A model generated the notes under the pieces. That model had not been told where the DNA came from. It saw nothing but the letters and a program-made list of their open reading frames with translations, and did not search any database. From JBKQHQ01 sp052148715 (GTDB taxonomy: Bacteria; Pseudomonadota; Alphaproteobacteria; Rhizobiales; Xanthobacteraceae), in the NCBI GenBank assembly GCA_052148715.1, contig JBKQHQ010000198.1, positions 1 to 5,286 of the forward strand: a stretch of DNA of 5,286 bases. Reading direction: 5' to 3'. Shown piece by piece: positions 1 through 4,882 of this stretch. The translations under genes were made by a program, and so were the position numbers. Numbering within the stretch: the first letter of the stretch is position 1; each line of letters starts with the position of its first letter.

Positions 1-234
1 CGATGCTCTTGCCATCCCCCAATAATGCCAAATTCTAACTCCAGCCGTAATGCAAAATCCCTACGTAATGGCCGGGTTTCTCGGGCCTTCTAACTCAAAA
101 ATCGCCCACTCGATTCCGCGAAGACCCAAAACTTAAATTGGACCGCTTGCCGAGAGGAGTCTGTGCAATATTGACCAGCCCAACGATCGCTGCCGGCGTC
201 TTGCCATCGTCGCAATGACGCTTCCGACGCCGAT
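1..234. other. Non-coding or decayed left edge
   Basis: I see no open frame here with recognisable protein character. The frame leading into the glycosyltransferase fragment is open only from 175, after a TGA at 172-174, and the residues before about position 260 do not look like the family. Nothing resembling a tRNA or a clear promoter was found. It is probably part of the same degraded accessory stretch as the fragments to its right. Confidence 0.5.
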
Positions 235-360
235 ATGGCATTGAACGAGCCGCCCATTTTTAACCCGCGCGGCGGCTATCTCGCGTTTCTCGGCCGCATC
301 TCGCCGGAAAAGAGGCCCGACCGCGCCATCCGGATCGCGCGGGCGCTTGGCATTCCATAA
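235..360 (+). pseudogene. Glycosyltransferase family 4 fragment
   Basis: Reading from the ATG at 235 gives 41 residues ending at a TAA (358-360). Residues 12-41 contain RGGYLAFLGRISPEKRP followed by DRAIRIARALGIP. In GT4/GT-B glycosyltransferases, G-R-(I/L)-x-x-E-K-(R/G) opens the C-terminal nucleotide-sugar-binding domain and is followed by exactly this kind of helix. Intact family members are usually about 340-400 residues, so roughly a tenth of the gene is left, with neither the acceptor domain nor the later E-x7-E motif. The similarity stops abruptly at the stop codon, and I found no continuation in the other frames downstream. The ATG is only the first one in frame, not a convincing real start. 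I read it as a remnant left by deletion or rearrangement. That it is a GT4 piece is fairly sure; the original substrate cannot be told. Confidence 0.65.
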
Positions 361-382
361 TCCGGTGAATACCGGTGGCAAC

Positions 383-493
383 TTGCGCGACGATCATCGG
401 CCAGCCCGGATGCCGGTCGCGGATGCCGCGCAGCGCCTCCATGACGGCATGCTGTGCCCGATCGCCGGCGCGCATCACGACGATCAGGAGATG
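383..493 (-). pseudogene. Possible GTPase-family protein fragment
   Basis: On the minus strand, 493 down to 383 reads HLLIVVMRAGDRAQHAVMEA then LRGIRDRHPGWPMIVAQ. A hydrophobic beta strand, a D-R-A-x(3)-V-x-E-A-L-R helix, and a second hydrophobic strand ending V-A-Q resemble the part of dynamin/Era-like GTPases just after the G3 motif, where bacterial proteins often read 'LLVxRAxDRA...ALRxIRxxxPxxPVIVAQT'. The G1 P-loop, G3 DxxG and G4 (N/T)KxD motifs are absent from the flanks, and surrounding residues in this frame are arginine-rich and not protein-like. If real it is a short relic, lying tail to tail with the glycosyltransferase fragment. The family call is from memory of sequence style and is uncertain. 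It could also be a chance frame in GC-rich DNA. Confidence 0.3.
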
Positions 494-874
494 TGCCGTG
501 CGGCGATGCGATCCGCAGCGATGTTGCCGCCTGCGCCGGTCAGTTCGCTGCGCCTGCAGTGCCCGCATTGTGGGCTGCACCACGATGGCGTCGTCAGCGA
601 CGGAGAGATACTGGCCTGCAACACGTCGCTGCCAAAGGACCGCCCGCCGGGCGGTCCTCGCACGGCTCGGAACTCAGGTTAACGCCGCGCCGTCAAATAT
701 GACCTGTTGTTGCGTTTACGGTAGCGCCATGCCGTTGTAGACGCTCCCTGAATCGAAAAATGCTCGGCATCCGAGTCTCGTCGGGAATTGACGCAACCAA
801 GAAGATGCCTTTTTCTTTTGCCCCACGCGGTTTGTTAACCTGGATTCCGTGCCGTGGCGGCCCTCGCTGTTCGA
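494..874. other. Gene-free stretch with a strong inverted repeat
   Basis: Open frames on both strands here are arginine/proline-rich and overlap one another in several frames, as expected of GC-rich non-coding DNA. None has a credible ribosome-binding site with protein-like composition. The only clear structure is the inverted repeat at 637-657. A GGAAC at 669-673 followed after 17 bases by CGTC (691-694) is one base off the alphaproteobacterial EcfG consensus (GGAAC-N16/17-CGTT), but the next gene starts more than 250 bases away, so I do not call it a promoter. Confidence 0.5.
637..657. repeat. Perfect GC-rich inverted repeat, possible terminator
   Basis: The arms GGACCGCCCG (637-646) and CGGGCGGTCC (648-657) are exactly complementary around one central C. 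As RNA this folds to about nine base pairs with a three-base loop. There is AAA before it and no T-run after it on the plus strand. On the minus strand the stem is followed by only TTT, so it would be at best a weak intrinsic terminator, possibly for a vanished leftward gene. It could equally be a protein-binding site. Confidence 0.4.
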
Positions 875-901
875 TTGCATCAGCGATGCGGTCAGGATAA
901 T
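875..901 (+). promoter_or_regulatory. Candidate promoter of the 960-1322 gene
   Basis: GATAAT (896-901) matches the sigma-70 -10 consensus in five of six bases. TTGCAT (875-880) could serve as -35, but the spacer is 15 bases, shorter than the preferred 17. Transcription would begin near 907 and give a leader of about 50 bases containing the 910-929 hairpin. The proposal rests on hexamer matches alone. Confidence 0.22.
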
Positions 902-909
902 CTACCGTC

Positions 910-929
910 GCCGCAGGCGCATTTGCGGC
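910..929 (+). promoter_or_regulatory. 5' leader hairpin ahead of exported-protein gene
   Basis: GCCGCA (910-915) and TGCGGC (924-929) are perfect complements with an eight-base loop, followed by TTT. The stem ends 30 bases before the ATG at 960, so it would lie in the untranslated leader. A second small stem, GCATC/GATGC, lies just upstream at 877-889. They may affect message stability or attenuation, but no known riboswitch class is recognisable. Confidence 0.25.
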
Positions 930-947
930 TTTAAGACTAATCAGGGG

Positions 948-953
948 GCGGAG
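948..953 (+). promoter_or_regulatory. Ribosome-binding site that fixes the start at 960
   Basis: GGCGGAG ends at 953, six bases before the ATG at 960. It decides against the in-frame GTG at 849, which would add 37 arginine-rich residues in front of an otherwise ordinary signal peptide. Confidence 0.6.
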
Positions 954-959
954 ATTGTT

Positions 960-1322
960 ATGAACAAATACCTGCAAACGGCAGCAATCACCATTCTCGT
1001 TCTTGGCTGCACCGCTCTTGCGGATGCGCAGTCGTCGAACCCAAATGAGGGAACAACGGACGCGACAGTCGATCTGACGCCGGAGCAGGAGGGCGCCATC
1101 TACAGGGCCGTGATTGACGCCAGGGGCGAAAGGAGTCGGCCAGAGGTCAGATTGGGGGATGAGGCGCCGTCGAGGGTTAAGCTCAGCACCCTTCCCGACT
1201 CGCTCCAGATTCAAATCGACGGCAGGAGCGAAAGGAGGGTTAAGCTCAGCGCTGTTCCCGATTCGCTCCAGATTCAAATTGATGTCCATAAAAAACAGAT
1301 CGACATTCTCCTTCCATGGTGA
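960..1322 (+). CDS. Small exported protein, rearranged DUF1236-like paralogue
   Basis: This 120-residue protein has no known enzymatic role. Residues 1-23 form a signal peptide: K3, a hydrophobic core ITILVLGCTAL, and an ADA|QSS cleavage site. A Cys17 in VLGC resembles a loose lipobox, but the paralogue at 1470-1856 has Ser there, so ordinary signal peptidase cleavage is more likely. The mature part reads SNPNEGTTDATVDLTPEQEG and matches the paralogue (SNPNEQTTNKAVDLTAEQDA), continuing to the shared (I/V)R(I/L)GD..PS.V(K/R)L..LPDSLQI block at about residues 62-85. The family's C-terminal segment (GY(K/R)Y.V...V.L(I/V)DP.T..V) is missing. In its place is a second copy of RVKLS(A/T)xPDSLQIQID and a short tail, HKKQIDILLPW. 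It is therefore probably a periplasmic protein altered by duplication and truncation, perhaps no longer functional. The family name is recalled, not searched. Confidence 0.6.
   Translation: MNKYLQTAAITILVLGCTALADAQSSNPNEGTTDATVDLTPEQEGAIYRAVIDARGERSRPEVRLGDEAPSRVKLSTLPDSLQIQIDGRSERRVKLSAVPDSLQIQIDVHKKQIDILLPW
1116..1280 (+). repeat. Imperfect in-frame tandem duplication inside the gene
   Basis: Bases 1173-1217 and 1236-1280 match at 40 of 45 positions, with a 63-base period (21 codons). Just before each copy there is a second shared block: GAC-GCC-AGG-GGC-GAA-AGG at 1116 and GAC-GGC-AGG-AGC-GAA-AGG at 1218, which have a period of 102 bases. The simplest explanation is a 102-base in-frame duplication followed by loss of 39 bases (13 codons) from the second copy, at an AG microhomology. 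The reading frame is kept through both events. Confidence 0.75.
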
Positions 1323-1388
1323 TCGCTGAGCGAGCCGAGAATCGCCGGCCATGCAATTCCACAACGACCCCATCACGTTCTAAGCAGC

Positions 1389-1444
1389 GGCCCTGCAATC
1401 CGTTCCTTCCCCTTATCGGTTTCGGAACGAACCGGAGGGCCTTT
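1389..1444. terminator. Possible shared terminator between convergent genes
   Basis: In the gap between the two convergent genes, GGCCCT (1389-1394) pairs with AGGGCC (1436-1441) and is followed by TTT on the plus strand. Inside it, CGGTTT (1417-1422) can pair with GAACCG (1429-1434) using one G-T pair. The long outer loop and short T-run make it a weak candidate; its position is what supports it. Confidence 0.25.
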
Positions 1445-1469
1445 GCTCACAGTAACATAACGTAGGCCA

Positions 1470-1856
1470 CTACTGAATAATCCTTGCGACCCTATGCGTA
1501 GCAGGGTCGATCAGGATCACGGTGCTCTGCCGCTTGCCGTCTGAAAAGGTATGGAGCACGATGTATTTGTACCCCTTGACCTTATCGATCTGAAGCGAAT
1601 CCGGCAGCGATTCGAGCCTGACGGCGGAGGGCACCAGATCGCCTATCCGGATTGCCGCCTCTTCGCGCTCGGCCCTAGTCATGGTCACTTCGCGGTGGAT
1701 CGCGGCGTCCTGTTCGGCCGTAAGATCGACCGCTTTGTTGGTCGTCTGTTCGTTGGGGTTGGATGGCGCGGGAGCCGGCGCGGCAGTTTGCGCATGCGCC
1801 AAGGCGACGCTACCCAGAAGCGTCAGGACGATCGCAGCATTTCGCAAGATGTTCAT
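1470..1856 (-). CDS. Small exported DUF1236-like protein
   Basis: This 128-residue protein starts at the ATG complementary to 1854-1856. A GGAG (complement of 1864-1867) lies seven bases upstream of it. An in-frame ATG at 1901 would add 15 charged residues before the signal peptide and is less likely. Residues 1-22 form a signal peptide with core AAIVLTLLGSVAL and cleavage AHA|QT. An Ala/Pro-rich linker (TAAPAPAP) follows, then SNPNEQTTNKAVDLTAEQDA, a charged helix with TRAEREEAAIRIGD, and the block VPSAVRLESLPDSLQI. The end, GYKYIVLHTF...STVILIDPATHRVARIIQ, matches the DUF1236 pattern of aromatic G-Y-(K/R)-Y, a hydrophobic strand, and a V-x-(V/I)-D-P-x-T-x-x-(I/V) finish. Such proteins are common in Bradyrhizobium and have no established function; a periplasmic location is inferred from the signal peptide. 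It faces its shorter paralogue at 960-1322 across a 147-base gap. Confidence 0.72.
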   Translation of the reverse strand: MNILRNAAIVLTLLGSVALAHAQTAAPAPAPSNPNEQTTNKAVDLTAEQDAAIHREVTMTRAEREEAAIRIGDLVPSAVRLESLPDSLQIDKVKGYKYIVLHTFSDGKRQSTVILIDPATHRVARIIQ

Positions 1857-1863
1857 GGTGTTT

Positions 1864-1867
1864 CTCC
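1864..1867 (-). promoter_or_regulatory. Ribosome-binding site supporting the start at 1856
   Basis: On the minus strand, ACGGAGAAACACCATG places GGAG seven bases before the ATG. This favours the 128-residue form, which starts directly with the signal peptide. Confidence 0.6.
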
Positions 1868-1903
1868 GTTTGTGTATGGAATCGGCGAATAGTCGTTTCA
1901 CTC

Positions 1904-2119
1904 AACCTCAAGCTGGCTAGCCAAGGTTCTCGAAATCACGCGTACGATACCTTAACGCCTTCGACCGGTGACCGGTTCGAAACAAGAATGCATTCGTTGA
2001 TGGACGAAGTCTGTATAAAATGAGACACTGGTGCGCCAGTCGCGCAAGGGCTGCGACATCACACCAGGACCTGTACACAGAACCTGAAGCCGCGCCCGGG
2101 CGCGGTCGTGGGTCCTTAA
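1904..2119. other. Palindrome-rich intergenic region
   Basis: No gene is seen here. The stretch separates the leftward exported-protein gene from the rightward kinase and should hold both promoters, but neither is clear. Notable elements are the palindrome TGGCTAGCCA (1914-1923), a tandem GACCGGT repeat (1963-1976) that also reads as an interrupted inverted repeat, the palindrome GAATGCATTC (1986-1995), a TATAAA (2014-2019) without a good -35, ACTGGTGCGCCAGT (2027-2040), and the GC palindrome at 2090-2105. Confidence 0.45.
2090..2105. repeat. Perfect 16-bp GC palindrome at the kinase breakpoint
   Basis: CCGCGCCCGGGCGCGG is its own reverse complement. It lies 15 bases before the point (2120) where recognisable kinase sequence begins and just upstream of the TAA at 2117-2119. 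No T-run follows, so it is not a standard terminator. It may mark a rearrangement junction or act as an RNA hairpin or binding site. Confidence 0.45.
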
Positions 2120-2170
2120 ATCGTCTTCAAGGTAAGCCCCAAGGAAACGCAAGGCAGGCTTCTTTATGAG

Positions 2171-3043
2171 TTGGGCGATGGTCAATGGGACATTCCAAAG
2201 CTTCGAGTGCTCTTGGAAAAGATCGTCCCCGAGCATGGTGTCATGCAAGATTACGAGGTCGAGCATGAGTTTCCCAGTGTCGGACAACGCACGATGCGCT
2301 TGAACGCACGGCAGGTGTTCTACGACAAAGGTGCCGATACGACCATTCTGCTTGGCATAGAGGACGTGACGCAGCAGGTAGCCTTGGAGCGCGAAAGGGA
2401 GGAGCTACTACGGCAAAAAGACATACTGCTCGAGGAAATGCAGCATCGTATCGCCAATAGTCTGCAAATCATCGCCAGCATAATTCTGATGAAAGCTCGG
2501 ACCGTGCAATCGGAAGAGACGCGACTTCATCTGCAAGATGCTCATTCGCGGGTCATCTCGATGGCGACTCTTCAGCAGCTTCTTCATGCCTCAGGACCCG
2601 TCGGACCGGTCGAAATAACACCCTATCTCTCAAAGCTGTGTGAGACCCTCGCATCCTCGATGATTGGCGATTCTCGACCAATCTCGCTCAAGGTATGCGG
2701 CAACGGAGGAAGTGCAAATTCCCGTCGGGCGGAGTGCTTCGGGTTAATCGTCACGGAACTTGTCATAAATGCTCTGAAGCATGCATTCCCCAGCGACAAG
2801 AGCGATGGTCAGATAATCGTCCAGTACGATGCCGAAGGGACGAATTGGAAGCTCTCGGTCACGGACAACGGGCTCGGCAGACCGGATGGCGTCTTTGCTC
2901 AGGAGAAAACTGGGCTCGGCACGAGTATCGTCAAGGCACTCGCACATCAGCTCGATGCCCGGGTGGAAACGTTGGCAAGCCTAAACGGAACGAGCGTGTC
3001 GGTGACCCGCGCCACGTTTGCGACCAAGACCCGAGTCGCGTGA
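2171..3043 (+). CDS. HisKA_2-type sensor histidine kinase, PAS domain truncated
   Basis: From the TTG at 2171 this encodes 290 residues. It should be a soluble kinase that autophosphorylates on His and passes the phosphate to a response regulator, none of which is in this window. Residues 1-70 are the C-terminal half of a PAS domain (GDGQWDIPKL, then YEVEHEFP.....RTMRLNARQV and ILLGIEDVT). A short coiled-coil linker (about 67-90) leads to the H-box EEMQHRIANSLQIIASI with His92. The HATPase domain follows: N-box ELVINALKHAFP (Asn200), G1 TDNGLGRP (Asp232), and G2 KTGLGTSIVKALA (248-257). No membrane segment is seen. PAS-like sequence extends upstream in frame from 2120 (FKVSPKETQGRLLYEL), but TAA at 2117-2119 cuts it off and no ATG or GTG lies between. 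TTG 2171 is thus the first possible start, with an AAGGCAGG about 13 bases upstream; ATG 2243 is an alternative. The kinase core looks intact, while sensing may be lost. Confidence 0.8.
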   Translation: MGDGQWDIPKLRVLLEKIVPEHGVMQDYEVEHEFPSVGQRTMRLNARQVFYDKGADTTILLGIEDVTQQVALEREREELLRQKDILLEEMQHRIANSLQIIASIILMKARTVQSEETRLHLQDAHSRVISMATLQQLLHASGPVGPVEITPYLSKLCETLASSMIGDSRPISLKVCGNGGSANSRRAECFGLIVTELVINALKHAFPSDKSDGQIIVQYDAEGTNWKLSVTDNGLGRPDGVFAQEKTGLGTSIVKALAHQLDARVETLASLNGTSVSVTRATFATKTRVA

Positions 3044-3050
3044 GAGATGG

Positions 3051-3791
3051 ATGGTGAGTGACGGCGAATCGGACAAAGGTATGAACGATTTATCAAATGG
3101 TAATCGGCTTCTGCTCCACCTGCCATCCCGCGATCTCAAGCGAGTCATGCCGGAGCTCGAGCATATTCGCTGCCAGCGCGGGGAGGTCCTAATGGACGCC
3201 GACAGCCCGCTCGACCATGTATTCTTCCCCGACAGCGGCGTCGTCTCGGTGGTGGCGGTTTACTCGGACGGCAGTGTCATTGAGATGGCAACGATCGGTC
3301 GGGAGGGTTGCACTGGTGTGCAAGCCGTCTTCGGCGCCAAAAGCTCCTCCGTCCGGCTTCTCGTCCAAATCCCGGGAAGCGCAGCCAAGATGTCGCGCGC
3401 GGCGTTCACACGGGCCATGGAGTCGATGCCGTCCTTCCGCAGGATCATGTACGCTTACGTCCACGCGTTTCTCGAGCAGGTGCTGGTGTCGGTAGCGTGC
3501 AACGGTGCGCATAGCCTCAAGGAGCGGCTAGCGCGTTGGCTGCTCATGATGCGTGACCGCGGCGACGACGATGAACTGCCGATCACCCAGGACCTGCTCG
3601 CCGACATGCTGGGGGTGCAGAGGCCAACCGTCACGAATGCCGCCCGGGAGCTGGAAGATGGCGGTTTGATTGCGCGCGGCCGACGGCAAGTCACGATACT
3701 CGATCGGCAGGGCCTCACGAAGGCGTCTTGCGAATGTTATCAGTTGGTCCGGACGCGCATCGCTTTTCACCTTCCCAAGACCTACACGTAA
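3051..3791 (+). CDS. Crp/Fnr-family transcriptional regulator (first copy)
   Basis: This 246-residue DNA-binding regulator begins 7 bases after the kinase stop, so the two are probably one operon. Residues about 30-120 form a cyclic-nucleotide-binding-type beta barrel (RGEVLMDADSPLDHVFFPDS, then GVVSVVAVYSDGSVIEMATI). The dimerisation helix follows (about 125-165). The C-terminal winged helix-turn-helix spans about 175-220, with LPITQDLLADMLGVQRPTVT and recognition helix RPTVTNAARELEDGGLI. In the pocket region (GREGCTGVQAVFGAKSSSVR) the canonical GE..L and R-x-A-T signature is poorly kept, so the ligand may not be cAMP. No FNR-type N-terminal cysteine cluster is present; the cysteines (41, 87, 150, 227, 229) are scattered. 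GAGAG at 3042-3046 serves as ribosome-binding site. It fits ATG 3051 or GTG 3054 (starting MSDGESD); ATG 3018 would overlap the kinase by 26 bases and ATG 3081 has no well-spaced site. Confidence 0.85.
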   Translation: MVSDGESDKGMNDLSNGNRLLLHLPSRDLKRVMPELEHIRCQRGEVLMDADSPLDHVFFPDSGVVSVVAVYSDGSVIEMATIGREGCTGVQAVFGAKSSSVRLLVQIPGSAAKMSRAAFTRAMESMPSFRRIMYAYVHAFLEQVLVSVACNGAHSLKERLARWLLMMRDRGDDDELPITQDLLADMLGVQRPTVTNAARELEDGGLIARGRRQVTILDRQGLTKASCECYQLVRTRIAFHLPKTYT

Positions 3792-3812
3792 CCAACTCAA
3801 CCCCGCACCCGT

Positions 3813-3832
3813 TCGGTAATGTACATTACCGA
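3813..3832. promoter_or_regulatory. Perfect 20-bp palindrome, candidate operator
   Basis: TCGGTAATGTACATTACCGA reads the same on both strands with no central gap. It lies 21 bases after the first regulator's stop codon and 167 bases before the second regulator's start. There is no loop and no T-run, so a terminator is unlikely; a site for a dimeric repressor such as a TetR-type protein is more natural. It is unlike the CRP (TGTGA-N6-TCACA) and FNR (TTGAT-N4-ATCAA) boxes. Its right edge overlaps the proposed -35 at 3829, a position suited to repression. Confidence 0.6.
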
Positions 3833-3858
3833 CAAGATACCCTAAATTCGCACATAAT
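3829..3858 (+). promoter_or_regulatory. Candidate promoter of the second Crp/Fnr gene
   Basis: CCGACA (3829-3834, four of six -35 bases) and CATAAT (3853-3858, five of six -10 bases) are 18 bases apart. Transcription would begin near 3865, giving a leader of about 135 bases. CCGACA recurs inverted as TGTCGG at 3865-3870, near the expected start site. A TTGACA at 3981-3986 lies too close to the start codon to be this gene's -35. Confidence 0.28.
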
Positions 3859-3988
3859 CCGGACTGTCGGCAGGCTGACGTGGCCTCTATGGCCGGATCG
3901 CGATGGGTATGAGCCCGGTGAGGTCTTTGCGCTACCGTCTACTTATAGCAAAGAGCGTACCCGTCGGCGGCGTCAGGGAGTTGACATT

Positions 3989-3994
3989 GAGAGG
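3989..3994 (+). promoter_or_regulatory. Ribosome-binding site of the second Crp/Fnr gene
   Basis: GAGAGG ends five bases before the ATG at 4000, supporting that start. It fits the protein beginning MSGTSELPFR, as family members normally have only a short tail before the nucleotide-binding domain. Confidence 0.6.
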
Positions 3995-3999
3995 CTGGC

Positions 4000-4674
4000 A
4001 TGAGTGGGACATCCGAGCTGCCGTTTCGTCTTGAGGCCTTTTTATCCAAGGCCGGCGAGGGAACTACAGAATCCCCCTATGAAGAAGACAAGGTTATTTT
4101 TTCGCAGGGCGAAGCAGCGGATTCAATCTTTTACATCCGTAAAGGCAAGGTCAGGCTGACTGTTCTTTCCGAGCAAGGAAAGGAAGCCGTTGTTGCGATC
4201 CTCGGGCCGGGCGATTTCCTTGGCGAGGGATGCTTGGCCGGGCAACCTCGGCGCATGGCGACCGCGGTGGCGATGACGGAATGTTCGATTACTCGCCTCG
4301 ATAAAGCCGCCATGATCCGCGAGTTGCACGACGCGCCGGAATTTTCCGGGAAATTCATGTCGCACCTTTTGACGCGCAACATTCGAGTCGAGGCCGATTT
4401 GGTCGATCAACTGTTCAATTCGAGCGAAAAGCGCCTAGCTCGCATGCTTCTTATTCTGGCGAATTTTGGCAAGGAGGGTAAGCCGGAGCCGGTCATTGCC
4501 AAGATCAACCAGGAGATGCTCGCGGAAATGATCGGCACGACGCGATCGCGGGTGAGCTTCTTCATGAATAAATTCCGCAGATTGGGCCTCATCGATTACA
4601 ACGGCCATCTGGAGGTTCACAGCTCCCTCTTGAACGTCGTTTTGCATGACGATCCGCATATCAATGGCGATTAA
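4000..4674 (+). CDS. Crp/Fnr-family transcriptional regulator (second copy)
   Basis: This 224-residue protein has the usual length and domain order of the family. The cyclic-nucleotide-binding barrel spans about residues 25-105 (FSQGEAADSIFYIRKGKVRL, then KEAVVAILGPGDFLGE). Its pocket motif is well preserved, with Gly75-Glu76, then RRMATAVA around Arg84-Arg85, like the GE-x(2)-L...R-x-A-T cassette of cAMP-binding proteins; binding of a cyclic nucleotide is plausible but not shown. The long dimer helix covers about 110-150. The winged helix-turn-helix covers about 165-205 (INQEMLAEMIGTTRSRVSFF, then MNKFRRLGLIDYNG). There is no FNR [4Fe-4S] cysteine set; only Cys78 and Cys95 occur. It differs strongly from the regulator at 3051-3791, so the two are not a recent duplication. 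It is probably transcribed separately, given the 208-base gap. Its targets cannot be read from the window. Confidence 0.88.
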   Translation: MSGTSELPFRLEAFLSKAGEGTTESPYEEDKVIFSQGEAADSIFYIRKGKVRLTVLSEQGKEAVVAILGPGDFLGEGCLAGQPRRMATAVAMTECSITRLDKAAMIRELHDAPEFSGKFMSHLLTRNIRVEADLVDQLFNSSEKRLARMLLILANFGKEGKPEPVIAKINQEMLAEMIGTTRSRVSFFMNKFRRLGLIDYNGHLEVHSSLLNVVLHDDPHINGD

Positions 4675-4882
4675 CTCTCCGGTTTTGATGATAACAACGC
4701 GGCGACGTCATCGTTGGCGTCAACGCGCTCACACATAGCGAGGCGGAAGCTACCGCGAAGCGGCCGACAGCAATCGTAACGGCAATCGAGCGGAGCTCCA
4801 TCAGCGCCCAGTGAGCAGGCCGCGCAGGATCAGCTGCACTGAGTACCGAGAAAGGCGGCAACTCAATCCAAGATTGTGTGTC
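4675..4882. other. Gene-free stretch after the second regulator
   Basis: No credible gene is seen on either strand. Right after the stop at 4674 there is only a small stem, CGTTG-GCGT-CAACG (4712-4725), with no T-run, so no clear terminator. A minus-strand open frame crosses this part, but its composition is not protein-like beyond the short motif at 4883-4927. Confidence 0.45.

Noticed and set aside
669..694. EcfG-like promoter GGAAC-N17-CGTC
   Set aside because: The -10 element differs by one base from CGTT and no gene starts within 250 bases. One near-match in a window this size is expected by chance.
347..740. Overlapping plus-strand open frames of about 80-120 residues
   Set aside because: Several frames are open at once in GC-rich DNA, rich in Arg, Pro, Cys and Ala, with no recognisable domain. 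They overlap the more protein-like minus-strand fragment.
744..850. Minus-strand frame ending FFDSGSVYNGMALP as a gene C-terminus
   Set aside because: It looks somewhat protein-like but I could not tie it to a family or follow it upstream as a convincing coding region.
693..1376. Long minus-strand open frame opposite the exported-protein gene
   Set aside because: It is antisense to a gene with a signal peptide and a clear paralogue. Its repeated segment simply mirrors the internal duplication of the plus-strand gene.
3981..3986. TTGACA as a -35 box for the second regulator
   Set aside because: It is only 14 bases before the start codon, so no -10 could fit before the gene, and the GAGAGG ribosome-binding site follows directly.
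3728..4003. Plus-strand open frame spanning the gap between the two regulators
   Set aside because: It begins inside the first regulator in another frame, crosses the 20-bp palindrome, has no family resemblance, and overlaps the next start codon.
4684..4697. TTGATGATAACAA as an FNR/FixK box
   Set aside because: The right half-site does not match ATCAA at the required spacing, and it lies after a gene rather than before one.
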